A stretch of DNA of 64,000 nucleotides from Verrucomicrobiales bacterium (GCA_024233305.1 JACKPV010000030.1:214650-278649), one strand, 5' to 3'; positions 37,189 to 47,089 are shown, counted from the stretch's first letter. Notes: generated from the letters alone by a model not told the origin. Translations and numbers: made by a program.

Positions 37189-37578
37189 ATGCGCCTGCAA
37201 CTCAATTTCAAGTCCGGCAAGCCGCCCTACCGGCAGATCGTCGACCAGGTCAAGGCGGCCACGGCGGCGGGTTCCTTGCGGGCGGGGGAAGCGCTGCCGC
37301 CGATCCGGACGCTGGCCGAGCAGCTCCGGCTGAACCGGAACACCGTGGCCAAGGCCTACGCCGAACTCGAACATCAGGGCATCATCGAGAACGCGCCGGG
37401 CCGCGGCTGCTTTGTGCGTGACGGTGGTCAACCCCTGCGCAAGGACGCCCGTCGCGCCTTGCTGGCCGAGCCCATTGACGCGCTGATCGTGCAGGCGCAC
37501 CACGTACAGATTCAGGGCGAGGAACTGATCGATCTCATCCGTGAACGTCAGCGGCGACTCGGCGAGGGTCCGTCGTAA
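37189..37578 (+). CDS. GntR-family (YtrA subfamily) transcriptional regulator
   Basis: 129 residues: an N-terminal winged helix-turn-helix (PPYRQIVDQVKAA, ALPPIRTLAEQLRLNRNTVAKAYAEL, GIIENAPGRGCFV) and a short ~50-residue helical C-terminus. This layout, without a large ligand-binding domain, marks the YtrA subfamily, which typically represses the ABC-transporter operon it heads. The ABC ATPase starts 33 bases downstream, and the palindrome TGTCCTAGGACA lies just upstream, supporting autoregulation. The effector is unknown; YtrA regulators often respond to cell-wall antibiotics. Confidence 0.93.
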   Translation: MRLQLNFKSGKPPYRQIVDQVKAATAAGSLRAGEALPPIRTLAEQLRLNRNTVAKAYAELEHQGIIENAPGRGCFVRDGGQPLRKDARRALLAEPIDALIVQAHHVQIQGEELIDLIRERQRRLGEGPS

Positions 37579-37611
37579 CCTGGCGCGCAGCATTCCCGAA
37601 AGCATCCCGGT

Positions 37612-38511
37612 ATGGAACCTGTCATTGAAATCCGCGATCTGGTCCGGCGTTACGGCCGGCAGGAGGCCGTGAACGGTCTCAATCTCGACGTCGCGCCCGG
37701 CCGTTGTTACGGCTTCTTCGGGCGCAACGGCGCCGGCAAGACCACCACCATCAAGTGCCTGCTGAATCTGCTGCGTCGCGACACCGGCGGCATCCGCCTG
37801 TTCGGAATGGATCCGGTCCGCGACGAGGTGGCGGTGAAGCGGCGGTTGACCTATGTCCCGGACCAGGTGGCTTTCCATCCGTGGATGACGATCCGGGATT
37901 GGTTCGATTATCTGGCGGCTTTTCGCGAGCGCTGGAATACGGAGAAGGAGCAGGAGTTGTTGCGCCGGTACGAACTGGATGCGCAACGGTCGGTGAACCG
38001 TCTCTCCCGCGGCGAGCGGATGCAGGTCGCGTTGATCGGCGCGGTTTGCCCCGAGCCGGAACTCCTCATCCTTGATGAGCCGACCTCCGGCCTCGATCCA
38101 CTGGTGCGGCGGGAGTTCATCCGGACGGTGATCGGCGCCTATCAAGAGGGCGACCCGGCCAACCGCACGGTCTTCGTCAGCACCCATCTCATCACCGAGT
38201 TCGAGGGGTTGATCGACGAGTTCACGATCATCGACCGGGGGCAGGAGGTGTTGAGCCTCGAGTCCGATACGGCGCGCGAACGATTCGTCCGGATTCGGGC
38301 GCGTTTCACCGAGCCGGCGCCGGCGCTCGAAATACCTGAAGCCCTGACCATCCGGCGGGACGGACGCGAGGCCGAGGTGGTGGTGAACGGGGCGCACGAT
38401 CGGGTGGTGGCGCAGATCGAGGCGCTGCAACCGGAGGAGATGGCGCGCGAGGCGCTGTCCCTCGAGGAGATCTTCCTGGCGACGGTGGCGAAACCGAGGG
38501 CCGCAGCATGA
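37612..38511 (+). CDS. ABC transporter ATP-binding protein
   Basis: 299 residues. Walker A GRNGAGKTTTIKCLL, Q-loop region TYVPDQVAFHPWMTI, Walker B LLILDEPTSGLD, and H-loop VSTHLITEF are complete. The signature is LSRGERMQVAL rather than LSGGQ, as in many drug/bacteriocin-type exporters of the YtrB/CcmA group. A C-terminal ~80-residue extension is typical of that group. It overlaps the permease start by four bases (ATGA), so coupling is strict and a hetero- or homodimeric exporter with the following permease is expected. Confidence 0.95.
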   Translation: MEPVIEIRDLVRRYGRQEAVNGLNLDVAPGRCYGFFGRNGAGKTTTIKCLLNLLRRDTGGIRLFGMDPVRDEVAVKRRLTYVPDQVAFHPWMTIRDWFDYLAAFRERWNTEKEQELLRRYELDAQRSVNRLSRGERMQVALIGAVCPEPELLILDEPTSGLDPLVRREFIRTVIGAYQEGDPANRTVFVSTHLITEFEGLIDEFTIIDRGQEVLSLESDTARERFVRIRARFTEPAPALEIPEALTIRRDGREAEVVVNGAHDRVVAQIEALQPEEMAREALSLEEIFLATVAKPRAAA

Positions 38512-41402
38512 ATGCCTGGATCCGAAACGAATGGCGATTGTTGCGGGGCGCATGGATGGCCGCGGTGGCCCTTGCGCTTCTGCTTCCGACGACGGTGCAT
38601 CTGCTCTGGCCGGAGGAACACTGGGCGACCTTGGTCGGGTATGGGGTGCTGCTGGCCGGCTGTCTGGGGCTGAGCGCCATGGGATTCGGGGCGGAGTTCG
38701 CGCAGGGGACGGCCACCTTGCTGTTCAGTCAACCCGTGGATCGCCGTCAACTCTGGCGGCGGAAGATCACGGCGGCCGCGGCCGCAACCGTGAGTCTGCT
38801 GCTGATCGGTTTGCTGGTGATGGCGCTGCTGGATCCGGTGATGTTCACCGGCGTTTCAATGACGCCGACGGATCAGGCGCTGGCCATGCTCGGGCCGGGC
38901 GGGTTGCTGCTGGCCGCCGCGGGCGGGGGACTCTGCTTCTCGATTCTCACCCGCCGGATCAGCGGGGCATTCTGGCTGACCGGCCTGACGTCCGTTGCGC
39001 TGTGGGTGGGCGTTTCGGTGCTGATCTGGTTGGTGCCGGGACTGCGCTCCTCGCCGGACTCCCAGCAGTGGCAGATCGGGTTGTGGTGGGGTCTCGTGGT
39101 GGTTTCGGGTTTGGCCGGCATCGGGCTCTCGCGGCGGATGGTGGTGCGCTTGCAGGACCTCCCGGTCGGGGGTAGTCCCATCGAGTTTCCTTCCTTCAGG
39201 CGAAGGACACGGCGGGCAACCGGTCTCCGGCGTCGCGGCAGGCGGTCGGGCATCCGCACTCTCCGGCGCAAGGAATGGCGACTTCAACAACTCAGTTTCA
39301 TCACCGCGGGATTGCTGACCCTGTTGACGATACTGGCGGTGATCACGATGAAGGCATGGGGACTCCAGGAGGCGAACCCGATGGTCTGGCCGGTGCTGGC
39401 GTTCACCTGGGGCCTCATCCCTTTGCTCGTCGGCGCCGTCGCGGTGGCCGAGGAACGCTGGTCCGGAATTCACGCTTGGCAGCAGACTTTGCCGGTCGCG
39501 GTCTCCCGCCAATGGCGAATCAAGGTCATGACCTGCCTGCGCCTCGCCTTCCTGCTCGGCGTGGTGCTGCCTACAGTTGTGGACATCCTATGCCTGCGTT
39601 TCGCCGGACTTTGGAAGGACGATTATTTGTTCGCCGTCGTCCCGGTGCGCTTGGTGCTTTGGGTCGCCGGCACGCTGGCGGGACTTTACGCCTCCTCCCT
39701 GTCGCGGAACCTGATGCACTGCCTGACGATCCTCGCCGTGATGGGCGCCGTCGTCGCGGGATCGATCCTCGGAGCGGACTTGCTCTGGGGACATCTCCGG
39801 CCGACGCCGATCCACCTGGCGGGTTTGATTTGCGGAACGCTTCTCGGTTTCGGCCTGCTCTGGCTGGCGGGGCGGAACTTCCGCGGTGATGCCGTGGACG
39901 CTCGCCTGCTCGGCCTGAACGGAATCGTCGTGGGGGGCTTGCTTGGGCTCGGGATCGGCCTGACGGCTCTGACCTATCAGCGAAGTTGGGAGGTGTTTGC
40001 AGCCGAGGATGTCCGGCAGCCCTGGCCGGTGAAGTCCGGGATCGAGCCCAAAGTGGTGGCGGCGATGGGGAGCGGCATGACGGCGGCGGCCCTGATGCCC
40101 GATGGCAGCCTTTGGGCGTATCACTCGGGCAACTTCCCGCCCTGGCCCGCCGCCGGCGATTCACCCGAGACACGGTGCTTGAGCGATGCGGGCGAATGGC
40201 GGGATGTCGCCGCCTGCGGTGAAGCAGTCTATGCGATCCGGGAGGATGGTTCGTTGTGGGGCTGGGGGTATCGCTATGAGTGGACGAACTCGCTGCCCGC
40301 CGGCCTGCCCAGGGGCGCGCTCAACCCGTGGGATCGCACGGCTGCCGAGTTTTGGCGGCGCTACGGACTTATCCCCCCGCCAATGGAATACGTGAAGGCG
40401 TTTCGGAAGGCCTCCCCGGGCACCTGGGGCCTCGCGCCGGCAACCGCAGCTCCATCCGGGGATGCGAGCACGAATGAGAAAACCCCGGTGGAGGCCGTCG
40501 CGGCGATGGCGAATGCGGATCTCCCCCCAACGGAGGCGAGCACGAACGCCGGCATCGCGACCGGTCCGGGGACCTTCCTGATGACCCGCTACGGCGTGCT
40601 TCCAGACAGCGCCGCTTACTCCGGTTTGGTCGCCCGGTTGGTGCTGCCTCCTGAACAACCTTGGCGGGTGGGAACGGACACCAACTGGACCGCCATTGCC
40701 GGGGGCGATCACCACGTCGTGGGGCTCAAGGCGGATGGCACGCTCTGGGCGTGGGGATTTGGGTTCGGCGAGAGCAAGACGGAGGGCTTGCCCCCGGCCA
40801 GCACGGAGCCGGTCCGCTGGCTCGACGGGACCAACTGGGTGTCGCTGACGACTTCGCTCTCATCCCTCTGCCTTGCTTTGGGCAGCGACGGGGAGGTTCG
40901 GCAGCATAACCGCAGCGGATACCGGCACGCCCTGCGCATTGCCACGGCGTCCGAGCTTCCCTTCGGACCCGACAGCCGGTTGCTGGGGGGAGCGAACTTC
41001 ACGGTTCTGGTGGACGGGGGCGAGTTGTTGTACCACCTGCAATCGGTCGCCCGGCCCGGTGCGGAAGGCGCCGCGTGGCAATTTGACCCGTTGGAGCCGT
41101 CGCAGCGCTGGCGAACCGCGGCGCCAACCGACGAAGCCTTGTGGGCGATCCGGGACGACGGTTCGCTGTGGCAATGGACATTCAACCGGCGAAACCCGCC
41201 GGCATTGGCGGGGCCCGGCCGGCAGGGGCGGCGGCGGGATTGGATTGGCCTCACGGGACAGGTTATGGGTGGAGGTCTTGGACTGACCGCGGATGGCGGA
41301 TTGTGGCTTCTCCCGGATCGCCGGCAGTTCGGGGTGGCTCAGTTTTTGCTGGCCCCGACACGGCGTCCCTACTTGTTGACCCGCTTCGGTCCGCGACCGT
41401 GA
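38508..41402 (+). CDS. ABC-2 type permease fused to an RCC1-like beta-propeller
   Basis: 964 residues in two parts. Residues ~1-490 hold two sets of about six membrane helices, each set opened by a charged cytoplasmic NEWRLLR / RKEWRLQQ motif typical of ABC-2 subunits. Residues ~495-964 are soluble and contain at least five RCC1-like units of the form GLKADGTLWAWGFG (also AIREDGSLWGWGY, AIRDDGSLWQW, GLTADGGLWLL). These repeats normally build a seven-bladed propeller for protein binding. Being after the last helix, the propeller may sit on the outer face. I know no characterised permease of this design. Partner of the preceding ATPase and GntR regulator. Confidence 0.88.
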   Translation: MNAWIRNEWRLLRGAWMAAVALALLLPTTVHLLWPEEHWATLVGYGVLLAGCLGLSAMGFGAEFAQGTATLLFSQPVDRRQLWRRKITAAAAATVSLLLIGLLVMALLDPVMFTGVSMTPTDQALAMLGPGGLLLAAAGGGLCFSILTRRISGAFWLTGLTSVALWVGVSVLIWLVPGLRSSPDSQQWQIGLWWGLVVVSGLAGIGLSRRMVVRLQDLPVGGSPIEFPSFRRRTRRATGLRRRGRRSGIRTLRRKEWRLQQLSFITAGLLTLLTILAVITMKAWGLQEANPMVWPVLAFTWGLIPLLVGAVAVAEERWSGIHAWQQTLPVAVSRQWRIKVMTCLRLAFLLGVVLPTVVDILCLRFAGLWKDDYLFAVVPVRLVLWVAGTLAGLYASSLSRNLMHCLTILAVMGAVVAGSILGADLLWGHLRPTPIHLAGLICGTLLGFGLLWLAGRNFRGDAVDARLLGLNGIVVGGLLGLGIGLTALTYQRSWEVFAAEDVRQPWPVKSGIEPKVVAAMGSGMTAAALMPDGSLWAYHSGNFPPWPAAGDSPETRCLSDAGEWRDVAACGEAVYAIREDGSLWGWGYRYEWTNSLPAGLPRGALNPWDRTAAEFWRRYGLIPPPMEYVKAFRKASPGTWGLAPATAAPSGDASTNEKTPVEAVAAMANADLPPTEASTNAGIATGPGTFLMTRYGVLPDSAAYSGLVARLVLPPEQPWRVGTDTNWTAIAGGDHHVVGLKADGTLWAWGFGFGESKTEGLPPASTEPVRWLDGTNWVSLTTSLSSLCLALGSDGEVRQHNRSGYRHALRIATASELPFGPDSRLLGGANFTVLVDGGELLYHLQSVARPGAEGAAWQFDPLEPSQRWRTAAPTDEALWAIRDDGSLWQWTFNRRNPPALAGPGRQGRRRDWIGLTGQVMGGGLGLTADGGLWLLPDRRQFGVAQFLLAPTRRPYLLTRFGPRP

Positions 41403-41437
41403 CCAGTCCGGGCCGCGGGAGGCAGGCCCCGGTTGCA

Positions 41438-44107
41438 TCAGGAGGTGTGCGGGGGCGCGTCGAAGAGGTCGAGTTGGGGGGGCGGTTCGAGAGATTGGAG
41501 GGTCTCGCGTTCGGCGCGATGGCGGCGGGAACGTCGGACATTGCCCTCGGGGGTCAGCTCGGAGGCTTCGAGATTCTGGAGGATGATCTTGGCTCGGTCG
41601 ATGACCGGCTTCGGCACGCCCGCCAGCCGCGCCACCTGGATGCCGTAGCTCTTGTCGGCGCCCCCTTCGACGATCTTGTGCAGGAAGACGATCTGGTCGT
41701 TCCACTCGCGCACCGCCACATTGAAGTTTTTCACCCGCGCCAACCGGCCGGCGAGTTCGGTGAGTTCGTGGTAGTGGGTGGCGAACAGGGTCAACGCCCC
41801 GACCTGGTTGTGCAGGTGCTCGACAATGCTCCACGCCAGGCTGAGGCCATCGAAGGTGCTGGTGCCGCGCCCGACTTCGTCGAGGATGATGAGGCTGCGC
41901 GGCGTGGCATTGTTGAGGATGTTCGCCGTCTCGGTCATCTCGACCATGAACGTCGATTGCCCGCGGGACAGGTCGTCGCTGGCCCCGATGCGGGTGAAGA
42001 TGCGGTCGAGGCGGTCGATCCGGGCGGCCACGGCGGGAATGAAGCTGCCGGTGTGGGCGAGCAGGGCAAGGAGGGCGACCTGACGGATGTAGGTGCTTTT
42101 GCCGGCCATGTTCGGTCCGGTGATGAGCATGACCTGCTGTTCGTCGTTGTCGAGATGGGTGTCGTTCGGGACGAAGCGTTCCTCGACGAGCACCTGTTCG
42201 AGCACGGGATGGCGGCCGTCGCGGATTTCGAGCCGGCCTCCGGCGCCGACCTCGGGACGGCGGTAGTCGTAGAGGCGGGCGGTCTCGGCAAAAGCCATGA
42301 GGACGTCGAGTTCGCCGGCGGCGCGGGCGGTCTGCTGGATTTCGGGCAGGCGACCCAGGACAGTTTCGCGCACCTGCTGGAAGAGCTCGAATTCGAGCTT
42401 CACGGTGCGTTCCTCTGCCCCGAGGATCTTGGCCTCCATTTCCTTGAGGGCGGGCGTGATGAAGCGTTCGCCGTTGGCGATGGTCTGCTTGCGGACGTAG
42501 TCGTCGGGGACCTTGTCGAGGTTGGCGCGGGTGACTTCGATGAAGTAGCCGAAGACGGAGTTGAACCGGATTTTGAGCGAGGGGATGCCGGTGCGCTCGA
42601 TCTCCTGCTGCTGCAGCCGGGCAATCCAGTCCTTGCCTTCGCGCGAGGCCGCCCGCAGTTCGTCGAGGGCGTCGTCGAAGCCGTCCCGAATCACCCCGCC
42701 GTCGCGCAACAGGGCAGGCGGCTCATCAACGATGGCGCGGGCCAAGAGATCGACGAGGTCGGGCAGGGGGGTCAGCCGTTCGGCGAGTTCCTCAAGCAAC
42801 GGTCGCGGAGGATCGCCCGCGTTCCCGTCAGCGGCTTCGTCCGGCGCGTCATCTTCGAGTTCCGGATCCTCGGGTATCGCGCGTTCCCGCCGTTGCTCGG
42901 GAAACCAGGCTTCCTGCACCCGGCCGGCGACGGGCGGGAACTGTTCGAGCAGGCCGCGCAACGGGGGCACTTGTTCGAGGGCGACCCGCAAGGCCTGGAG
43001 ATCGCGGGCGTTGCCGGCGCCGGTGCTGAGCCGTCCGAGGGTGCGTTCAAGATCGCGCATTTCGGTGACCGCGCTGCGGAAGGCGTCCAGGGCGGATGGT
43101 TGCTCGAGCGCGGACTGGACGGCGTCCTGGCGGCGGCGGATGGCGGACGTCGAGTTCAGCGGCTGGGACAACCAGTCGCGCAACCGGCGCGCGCCCATCG
43201 GGGTGACGGTGCGATTCACGGCGCCATAGAGGCAGGCGTTGCGCGGGGCGTCGCGATGAAGGGGCTGGAGGACCTCGAGGTTGCGGAGCGTGGTTGCGTC
43301 GAGGGTGAGGAAACCGGCCGGCTCGTAGAACGTCACGCCGGTGATGTGGCCCACTTCGCGGCGCAACTCGTTCGCGAGGTAGTGGAGCACGGCGCCGGCC
43401 GCGCCGATGGCCGCCCGATGATCGCGCAAACCGAAGCCGTCGAGGGTGGCGACCTTGAGGTGTTCGCGCAGCGCGAACTCGGCCTGCTCGGGGGCGAACA
43501 CCCAGTCCTCGTAAGGGTTCAACAGGCTGAACGCCGGCTGCAACAGCTCGCGCAAGGCAACCGCCTCCGCGGGCAGCACGAGTTCGGCGGGCCGCAGACG
43601 CTGCAACTCGGCGAGCAGGGAGGAATCGCTGCCGACCTCGGTGGCCTTCAACTCCCCGGTGGTCAGATCGGCGACCGCAACGCCGCAGAGCGACCCGACG
43701 CGGCAGACTGCGGCGAGGTAGTTGTTGCGCTCGGCGGCGAGCATGCGTTCGTCGAAATGCGCGCCCGGACTGAGGATCTGGGTGACCTCGCGTTTGACGA
43801 GCTTGCCGGGGACGGCTTCCTCGACCTGATCACAGATGGCGACGCGCCGGCCGGCCTTGAGGAGGCGTCCGACGTAGCTGTTGGCGGCGTGGTAGGGGAT
43901 GCCGCACATGGGCATGTCGCCGCGTTTGGTGAGGGCGACGTTCAGGATGCCGGCGCCGGTCTTGGCGTCGTCGAGGAACATCTCGTAAAAGTCCCCCAGA
44001 CGGAAGAGCAGCAGGGTGCCGGCCGGCAGTTCGCCTTTGATCCGGCGATACTGCGCCATCATCGGGGTGAGGTTGCCCTTGCTCGGTGACGCCATGCGGT
44101 CGGGCAT
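41438..44107 (-). CDS. mutS: DNA mismatch repair protein MutS
   Basis: 889 residues. The mismatch-reading N-terminus (KGELPAGTLLLFRLGDFYEMF with the Phe-x-Glu region), connector and lever domains are followed by the ABC-type ATPase: Walker A GPNMAGKSTYIRQVA near residue 663, signature STFMVEMTETANIL, Walker B LIILDEVGRGTSTFDG and HYHELTEL. An acidic, Pro-rich insert (RAIPEDPELEDDAPDEAADG and on) of about 35 residues interrupts the lever region near residues 405-440, not seen in E. coli MutS. It detects base mismatches and recruits MutL. Last gene of the minus-strand cluster that begins at 50 kb; mutL is absent here. Confidence 0.97.
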   Translation of the reverse strand: MPDRMASPSKGNLTPMMAQYRRIKGELPAGTLLLFRLGDFYEMFLDDAKTGAGILNVALTKRGDMPMCGIPYHAANSYVGRLLKAGRRVAICDQVEEAVPGKLVKREVTQILSPGAHFDERMLAAERNNYLAAVCRVGSLCGVAVADLTTGELKATEVGSDSSLLAELQRLRPAELVLPAEAVALRELLQPAFSLLNPYEDWVFAPEQAEFALREHLKVATLDGFGLRDHRAAIGAAGAVLHYLANELRREVGHITGVTFYEPAGFLTLDATTLRNLEVLQPLHRDAPRNACLYGAVNRTVTPMGARRLRDWLSQPLNSTSAIRRRQDAVQSALEQPSALDAFRSAVTEMRDLERTLGRLSTGAGNARDLQALRVALEQVPPLRGLLEQFPPVAGRVQEAWFPEQRRERAIPEDPELEDDAPDEAADGNAGDPPRPLLEELAERLTPLPDLVDLLARAIVDEPPALLRDGGVIRDGFDDALDELRAASREGKDWIARLQQQEIERTGIPSLKIRFNSVFGYFIEVTRANLDKVPDDYVRKQTIANGERFITPALKEMEAKILGAEERTVKLEFELFQQVRETVLGRLPEIQQTARAAGELDVLMAFAETARLYDYRRPEVGAGGRLEIRDGRHPVLEQVLVEERFVPNDTHLDNDEQQVMLITGPNMAGKSTYIRQVALLALLAHTGSFIPAVAARIDRLDRIFTRIGASDDLSRGQSTFMVEMTETANILNNATPRSLIILDEVGRGTSTFDGLSLAWSIVEHLHNQVGALTLFATHYHELTELAGRLARVKNFNVAVREWNDQIVFLHKIVEGGADKSYGIQVARLAGVPKPVIDRAKIILQNLEASELTPEGNVRRSRRHRAERETLQSLEPPPQLDLFDAPPHTS

Positions 44108-44236
44108 GGTGGGAGAAACCCGGCGCCCGGGAAAGCAATTATCCGGGAAGGCGCGGCGAATCCGGGCGACGGATGAGGAAGTTCGTTGGCCGACCGAACG
44201 CGCTGTTGGGCGGGCGGCGCCGGTTGCTGGCTTCGC

Positions 44237-44641
44237 TCAAGCCGTCGGTAACAGGCCGAGCCGGGGCAGTTGATCCGGCGCCAGCAGTGCTTCGATCGGT
44301 TCGCCGCCCTCGACGCGGCCCAGCCAGGTCCGGATGTCGGCGCAAACCTGCTCGACCTCGAGACGTTCGTGGGGCGAAGGGTAGGTCGAGAGGTGTCCGT
44401 GGGCCAGGCGGAGCAACGCCGCCGCGGGCGCGGGCCGCCCGTGCTGGAGGTGCACGAAGACGCCGGCGTATTGGATGAGACCCTTGTAGAAATTCCCGAT
44501 AGCGGACATCCGGCAATCCAGCCACAACTCCTCGAGTACTTCGTGGGCCTCGAAGAACTCGGCCCGGTTGAAGCACGCGAAGAACCCGAGATACTCGGGC
44601 GGCAGTTCCTCCGGCGGGGACGGGTTGGTGGATTTGCTCAT
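44237..44641 (-). CDS. DUF309 domain protein
   Basis: 134 residues from ATG 44641; the frame extends to 44839 but only the shorter product looks real. The DUF309 pattern is clear: FNRAEFFEAHEVLEELWLDCR, then NFYKGLIQYAGVFVHLQHGR. The conserved His-Glu pair in EAHEVLEELW suggests a metal or active site, but no function has been shown for the family. It lies between the GH31 gene and mutS, 51 bases after GH31, so it is probably co-transcribed. Confidence 0.85.
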   Translation of the reverse strand: MSKSTNPSPPEELPPEYLGFFACFNRAEFFEAHEVLEELWLDCRMSAIGNFYKGLIQYAGVFVHLQHGRPAPAAALLRLAHGHLSTYPSPHERLEVEQVCADIRTWLGRVEGGEPIEALLAPDQLPRLGLLPTA

Positions 44642-44691
44642 GGTTTGTTCATCGGCGCGCGCGGTCGCCAGCAACGGGCAGGCGGGTCCGT

Positions 44692-47064
44692 TCAGGACCA
44701 GTTCAACTGCATGACATCGGGTTGGTTCCCGATCAAGATCGTGTTGATGGCGACCTCGGGGATGTGCTCGACCCCGACCGCGCGGCGATTGAGGCGCGCG
44801 CGCACCGGCCGTCGTTGCGCCCGCAGCACGATCCGCCAACGGGTGATGCCGCCCCGGTGTCGACCCTGCACCGCCTCGAAGCAGAGTCGTCCGCCGCGAT
44901 TCGTCGGTTCATGACGGATGTGGCGTTCCGAGCACCCGCCCCGCTGATAATCCAACGTGCGCCCGTCATCCTCATAGGCCAGCCATTCCCCCGGCGCGCC
45001 CGGCCACACGTGCAGCACCACTTCGCAGGGCGCGCGGCGGCCGACCGACGGGCGGCCTTCCCAGAACGGGATTACCGATCCCGCCCGAACGAAGAGCGGC
45101 AGGTGATCCAGCGGCGCTTCGGCCACAATATGCTGGCGTCCGTAGAGCAGCGCGCCGGTCCAGAAATCGTGCCAGTTGCCGGCGGGCAGATAGACGTGGC
45201 GGGCGGTGGCGCCCGGTTGCAGCACCGGCGCCACCAGCAGCGACGGGCCGAGCAGAAACTGATCGCCGCAGGCCACGGCGTCCGGGTCATTCTGGAAATG
45301 CCACGCCAGCGGCCGCAGGACCGGCGCCCCGGTGCGCGAGGCTTCGACGAACAACCCGTAAAGGTAGGGCAGCAGCTGGTAGCGAAGGGAGATGTAACGC
45401 CGACAGAGGCGCTCGACCTCGGGGCCGAACGCCCACGGTTCCTGGGCGCGCGTGCCCAGGTTGCTGTGGTTGCGAAAGAACGGCGTGAAGGCGGCCAGCT
45501 GGGTCCAGCGAATCATCAGTTCGGGCGGACAATTGCCGAGGAAGCCGCCCACGTCGCTGCCGCAAAACGCCACGCCGCTCAACCCGAGGTTCAACAGGCA
45601 ACGCAACGAATCCGCCAGGTGCTCCCAGGATGAACTGTTGTCCCCTGTCCAAACCGCCGCGTGCCGCTGGATGCCCGCCCAGCCGGCCCGGGTGAGCACA
45701 AACGGACGCTCGTTCGGCCCCTCGCGCAAGGCCCCTTCCCGCGAGGCCCGCGCCATTTCGAGCCCGTAGAGGTTGTGGACTTCCGCGTGGGATCGCGGAC
45801 CGTGCCGGGTTTCATGGCGGCAGCCGGGGTCGAGCGTCTTGTCGCCACGGGCGAAGTTCGCCGGCTCGTTCATGTCGTTCCAGAAACCGGCCACGCCGCA
45901 CGCCTGCAACGCGGCCTGTTCGCGGCCCCACCACGTCCGGACGTCCGCCCGTAGGAAATCGGGAAACCGTGCCCGCCCCGGCCAGACTTCGCCTACGAAA
46001 TCGCCCTTGCCATCGGGCCCCCGGACGAACGCATTCTCCATCGTACCGCGCCGGAAGACACCAAAGCCCGGATCCTCTTTCACCCCCGGATCGACAATCG
46101 AGATCACTTTGAAACCGCGCCGGGCCAGGTCCCGGATCATGGCCTGCGGTTGCGGAAAGCGCCGTCCGAACGTAAACACGCGGTAGCCGCGCTGATGGTG
46201 GATGTCGAGGTGCAGGGCGTCGCAGGGGATGTTCCGGCGCCGGAACTCGCGCGCCACCGCCTCGACCTGCTCGCGGCTTTCGTAGCCGTAGCGGCTTTGA
46301 TGGAAACCCAGCGCCCACCGCGGCGGCAACGGCAGGCGACCGGTCAGTTCCGTGTAACGATCCAGAATCCCGGGGAGCGTCGGCCCGAGGAACACGTAAA
46401 GATCCAGCGGCCCCAGATCGGCGCTGACCTCACAGATTCCGAGCGCGGTGTCCTCCAAATCCCAAACCTGGCGGGCCGGGTTGTCCCAGAACAGCGCCGC
46501 CGCCCGGCCCTCGCGGAGCGAGATCATGAGCGGGATCGAGACATACAGGCTTCGCAATCCGGGATGGATGCCCGGCGCGTGCCCGAGCACATCGATGTTC
46601 CAAAGCTCCCGCCGTTGGCCGCGTTGGTTGAACGGGCCGTTCGTTTCGCCGAAACCGAAGAGGGTCTCGCCCGGGTCCAGTTCGAGACGGAACCCGGCTC
46701 CTCCCGTTGGCCGCAACCATGAACTGCCGCCTGGACAACGAAACAGCTCCAACCCGCCATGATCCAACAGTCGCCACCCACCGCTCACCGGATCGAACCG
46801 CAGTTCGCCCACCCCGGTTCCCAGCACTGCCGTTCCCGAGGCCGCTCCTTCCGCCCGGCTCCCTTCGTTTGCCGCAACCGGTTCGACGGCCCACGACACC
46901 TGCCCGGCGAGATCCCGGCCCGGGACCGCCCGCAACCGGAGGACATCGGGTCTGAGCACGCTCGCCTCGACCGTGGCGCGGGCATGGCGCAGCTCGATTC
47001 GACCTGGCGGGTTGGCCGTGAGTCGCAGTCTCTGCAAGGGAATCTGGCGGGATGAACGGGTCAT
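44692..47064 (-). CDS. Glycoside hydrolase family 31 alpha-glucosidase
   Basis: 790 residues from ATG 47064; a longer open frame to 47160 adds 32 residues of the overlapping gene. Family 31 hallmarks: the galactose-mutarotase-like N-domain with FGFGETNGPFNQRGQ, the nucleophile region VAGFWNDMNEPANF (Asp of WNDMNEP), and the acid/base region AVWTGDNSSSWEHL. The C-terminus carries the usual beta domains (RAGSVIPFW). No signal peptide, so action is intracellular on imported alpha-glucosides. The exact linkage and chain length cannot be told. Its start is 26 bases from the end of the lipase-maturation-factor gene. Confidence 0.95.
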   Translation of the reverse strand: MTRSSRQIPLQRLRLTANPPGRIELRHARATVEASVLRPDVLRLRAVPGRDLAGQVSWAVEPVAANEGSRAEGAASGTAVLGTGVGELRFDPVSGGWRLLDHGGLELFRCPGGSSWLRPTGGAGFRLELDPGETLFGFGETNGPFNQRGQRRELWNIDVLGHAPGIHPGLRSLYVSIPLMISLREGRAAALFWDNPARQVWDLEDTALGICEVSADLGPLDLYVFLGPTLPGILDRYTELTGRLPLPPRWALGFHQSRYGYESREQVEAVAREFRRRNIPCDALHLDIHHQRGYRVFTFGRRFPQPQAMIRDLARRGFKVISIVDPGVKEDPGFGVFRRGTMENAFVRGPDGKGDFVGEVWPGRARFPDFLRADVRTWWGREQAALQACGVAGFWNDMNEPANFARGDKTLDPGCRHETRHGPRSHAEVHNLYGLEMARASREGALREGPNERPFVLTRAGWAGIQRHAAVWTGDNSSSWEHLADSLRCLLNLGLSGVAFCGSDVGGFLGNCPPELMIRWTQLAAFTPFFRNHSNLGTRAQEPWAFGPEVERLCRRYISLRYQLLPYLYGLFVEASRTGAPVLRPLAWHFQNDPDAVACGDQFLLGPSLLVAPVLQPGATARHVYLPAGNWHDFWTGALLYGRQHIVAEAPLDHLPLFVRAGSVIPFWEGRPSVGRRAPCEVVLHVWPGAPGEWLAYEDDGRTLDYQRGGCSERHIRHEPTNRGGRLCFEAVQGRHRGGITRWRIVLRAQRRPVRARLNRRAVGVEHIPEVAINTILIGNQPDVMQLNWS

Positions 47065-47089
47065 GGTTGAACGCAGGGCTGGGCGGTCT

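Noticed and set aside
41141..44089. Long plus-strand ORF (982 codons) opposite mutS
   Set aside because: Exact antisense of MutS with all ATPase motifs on the other strand; the translation is Gly/Val/Glu-rich and family-less.
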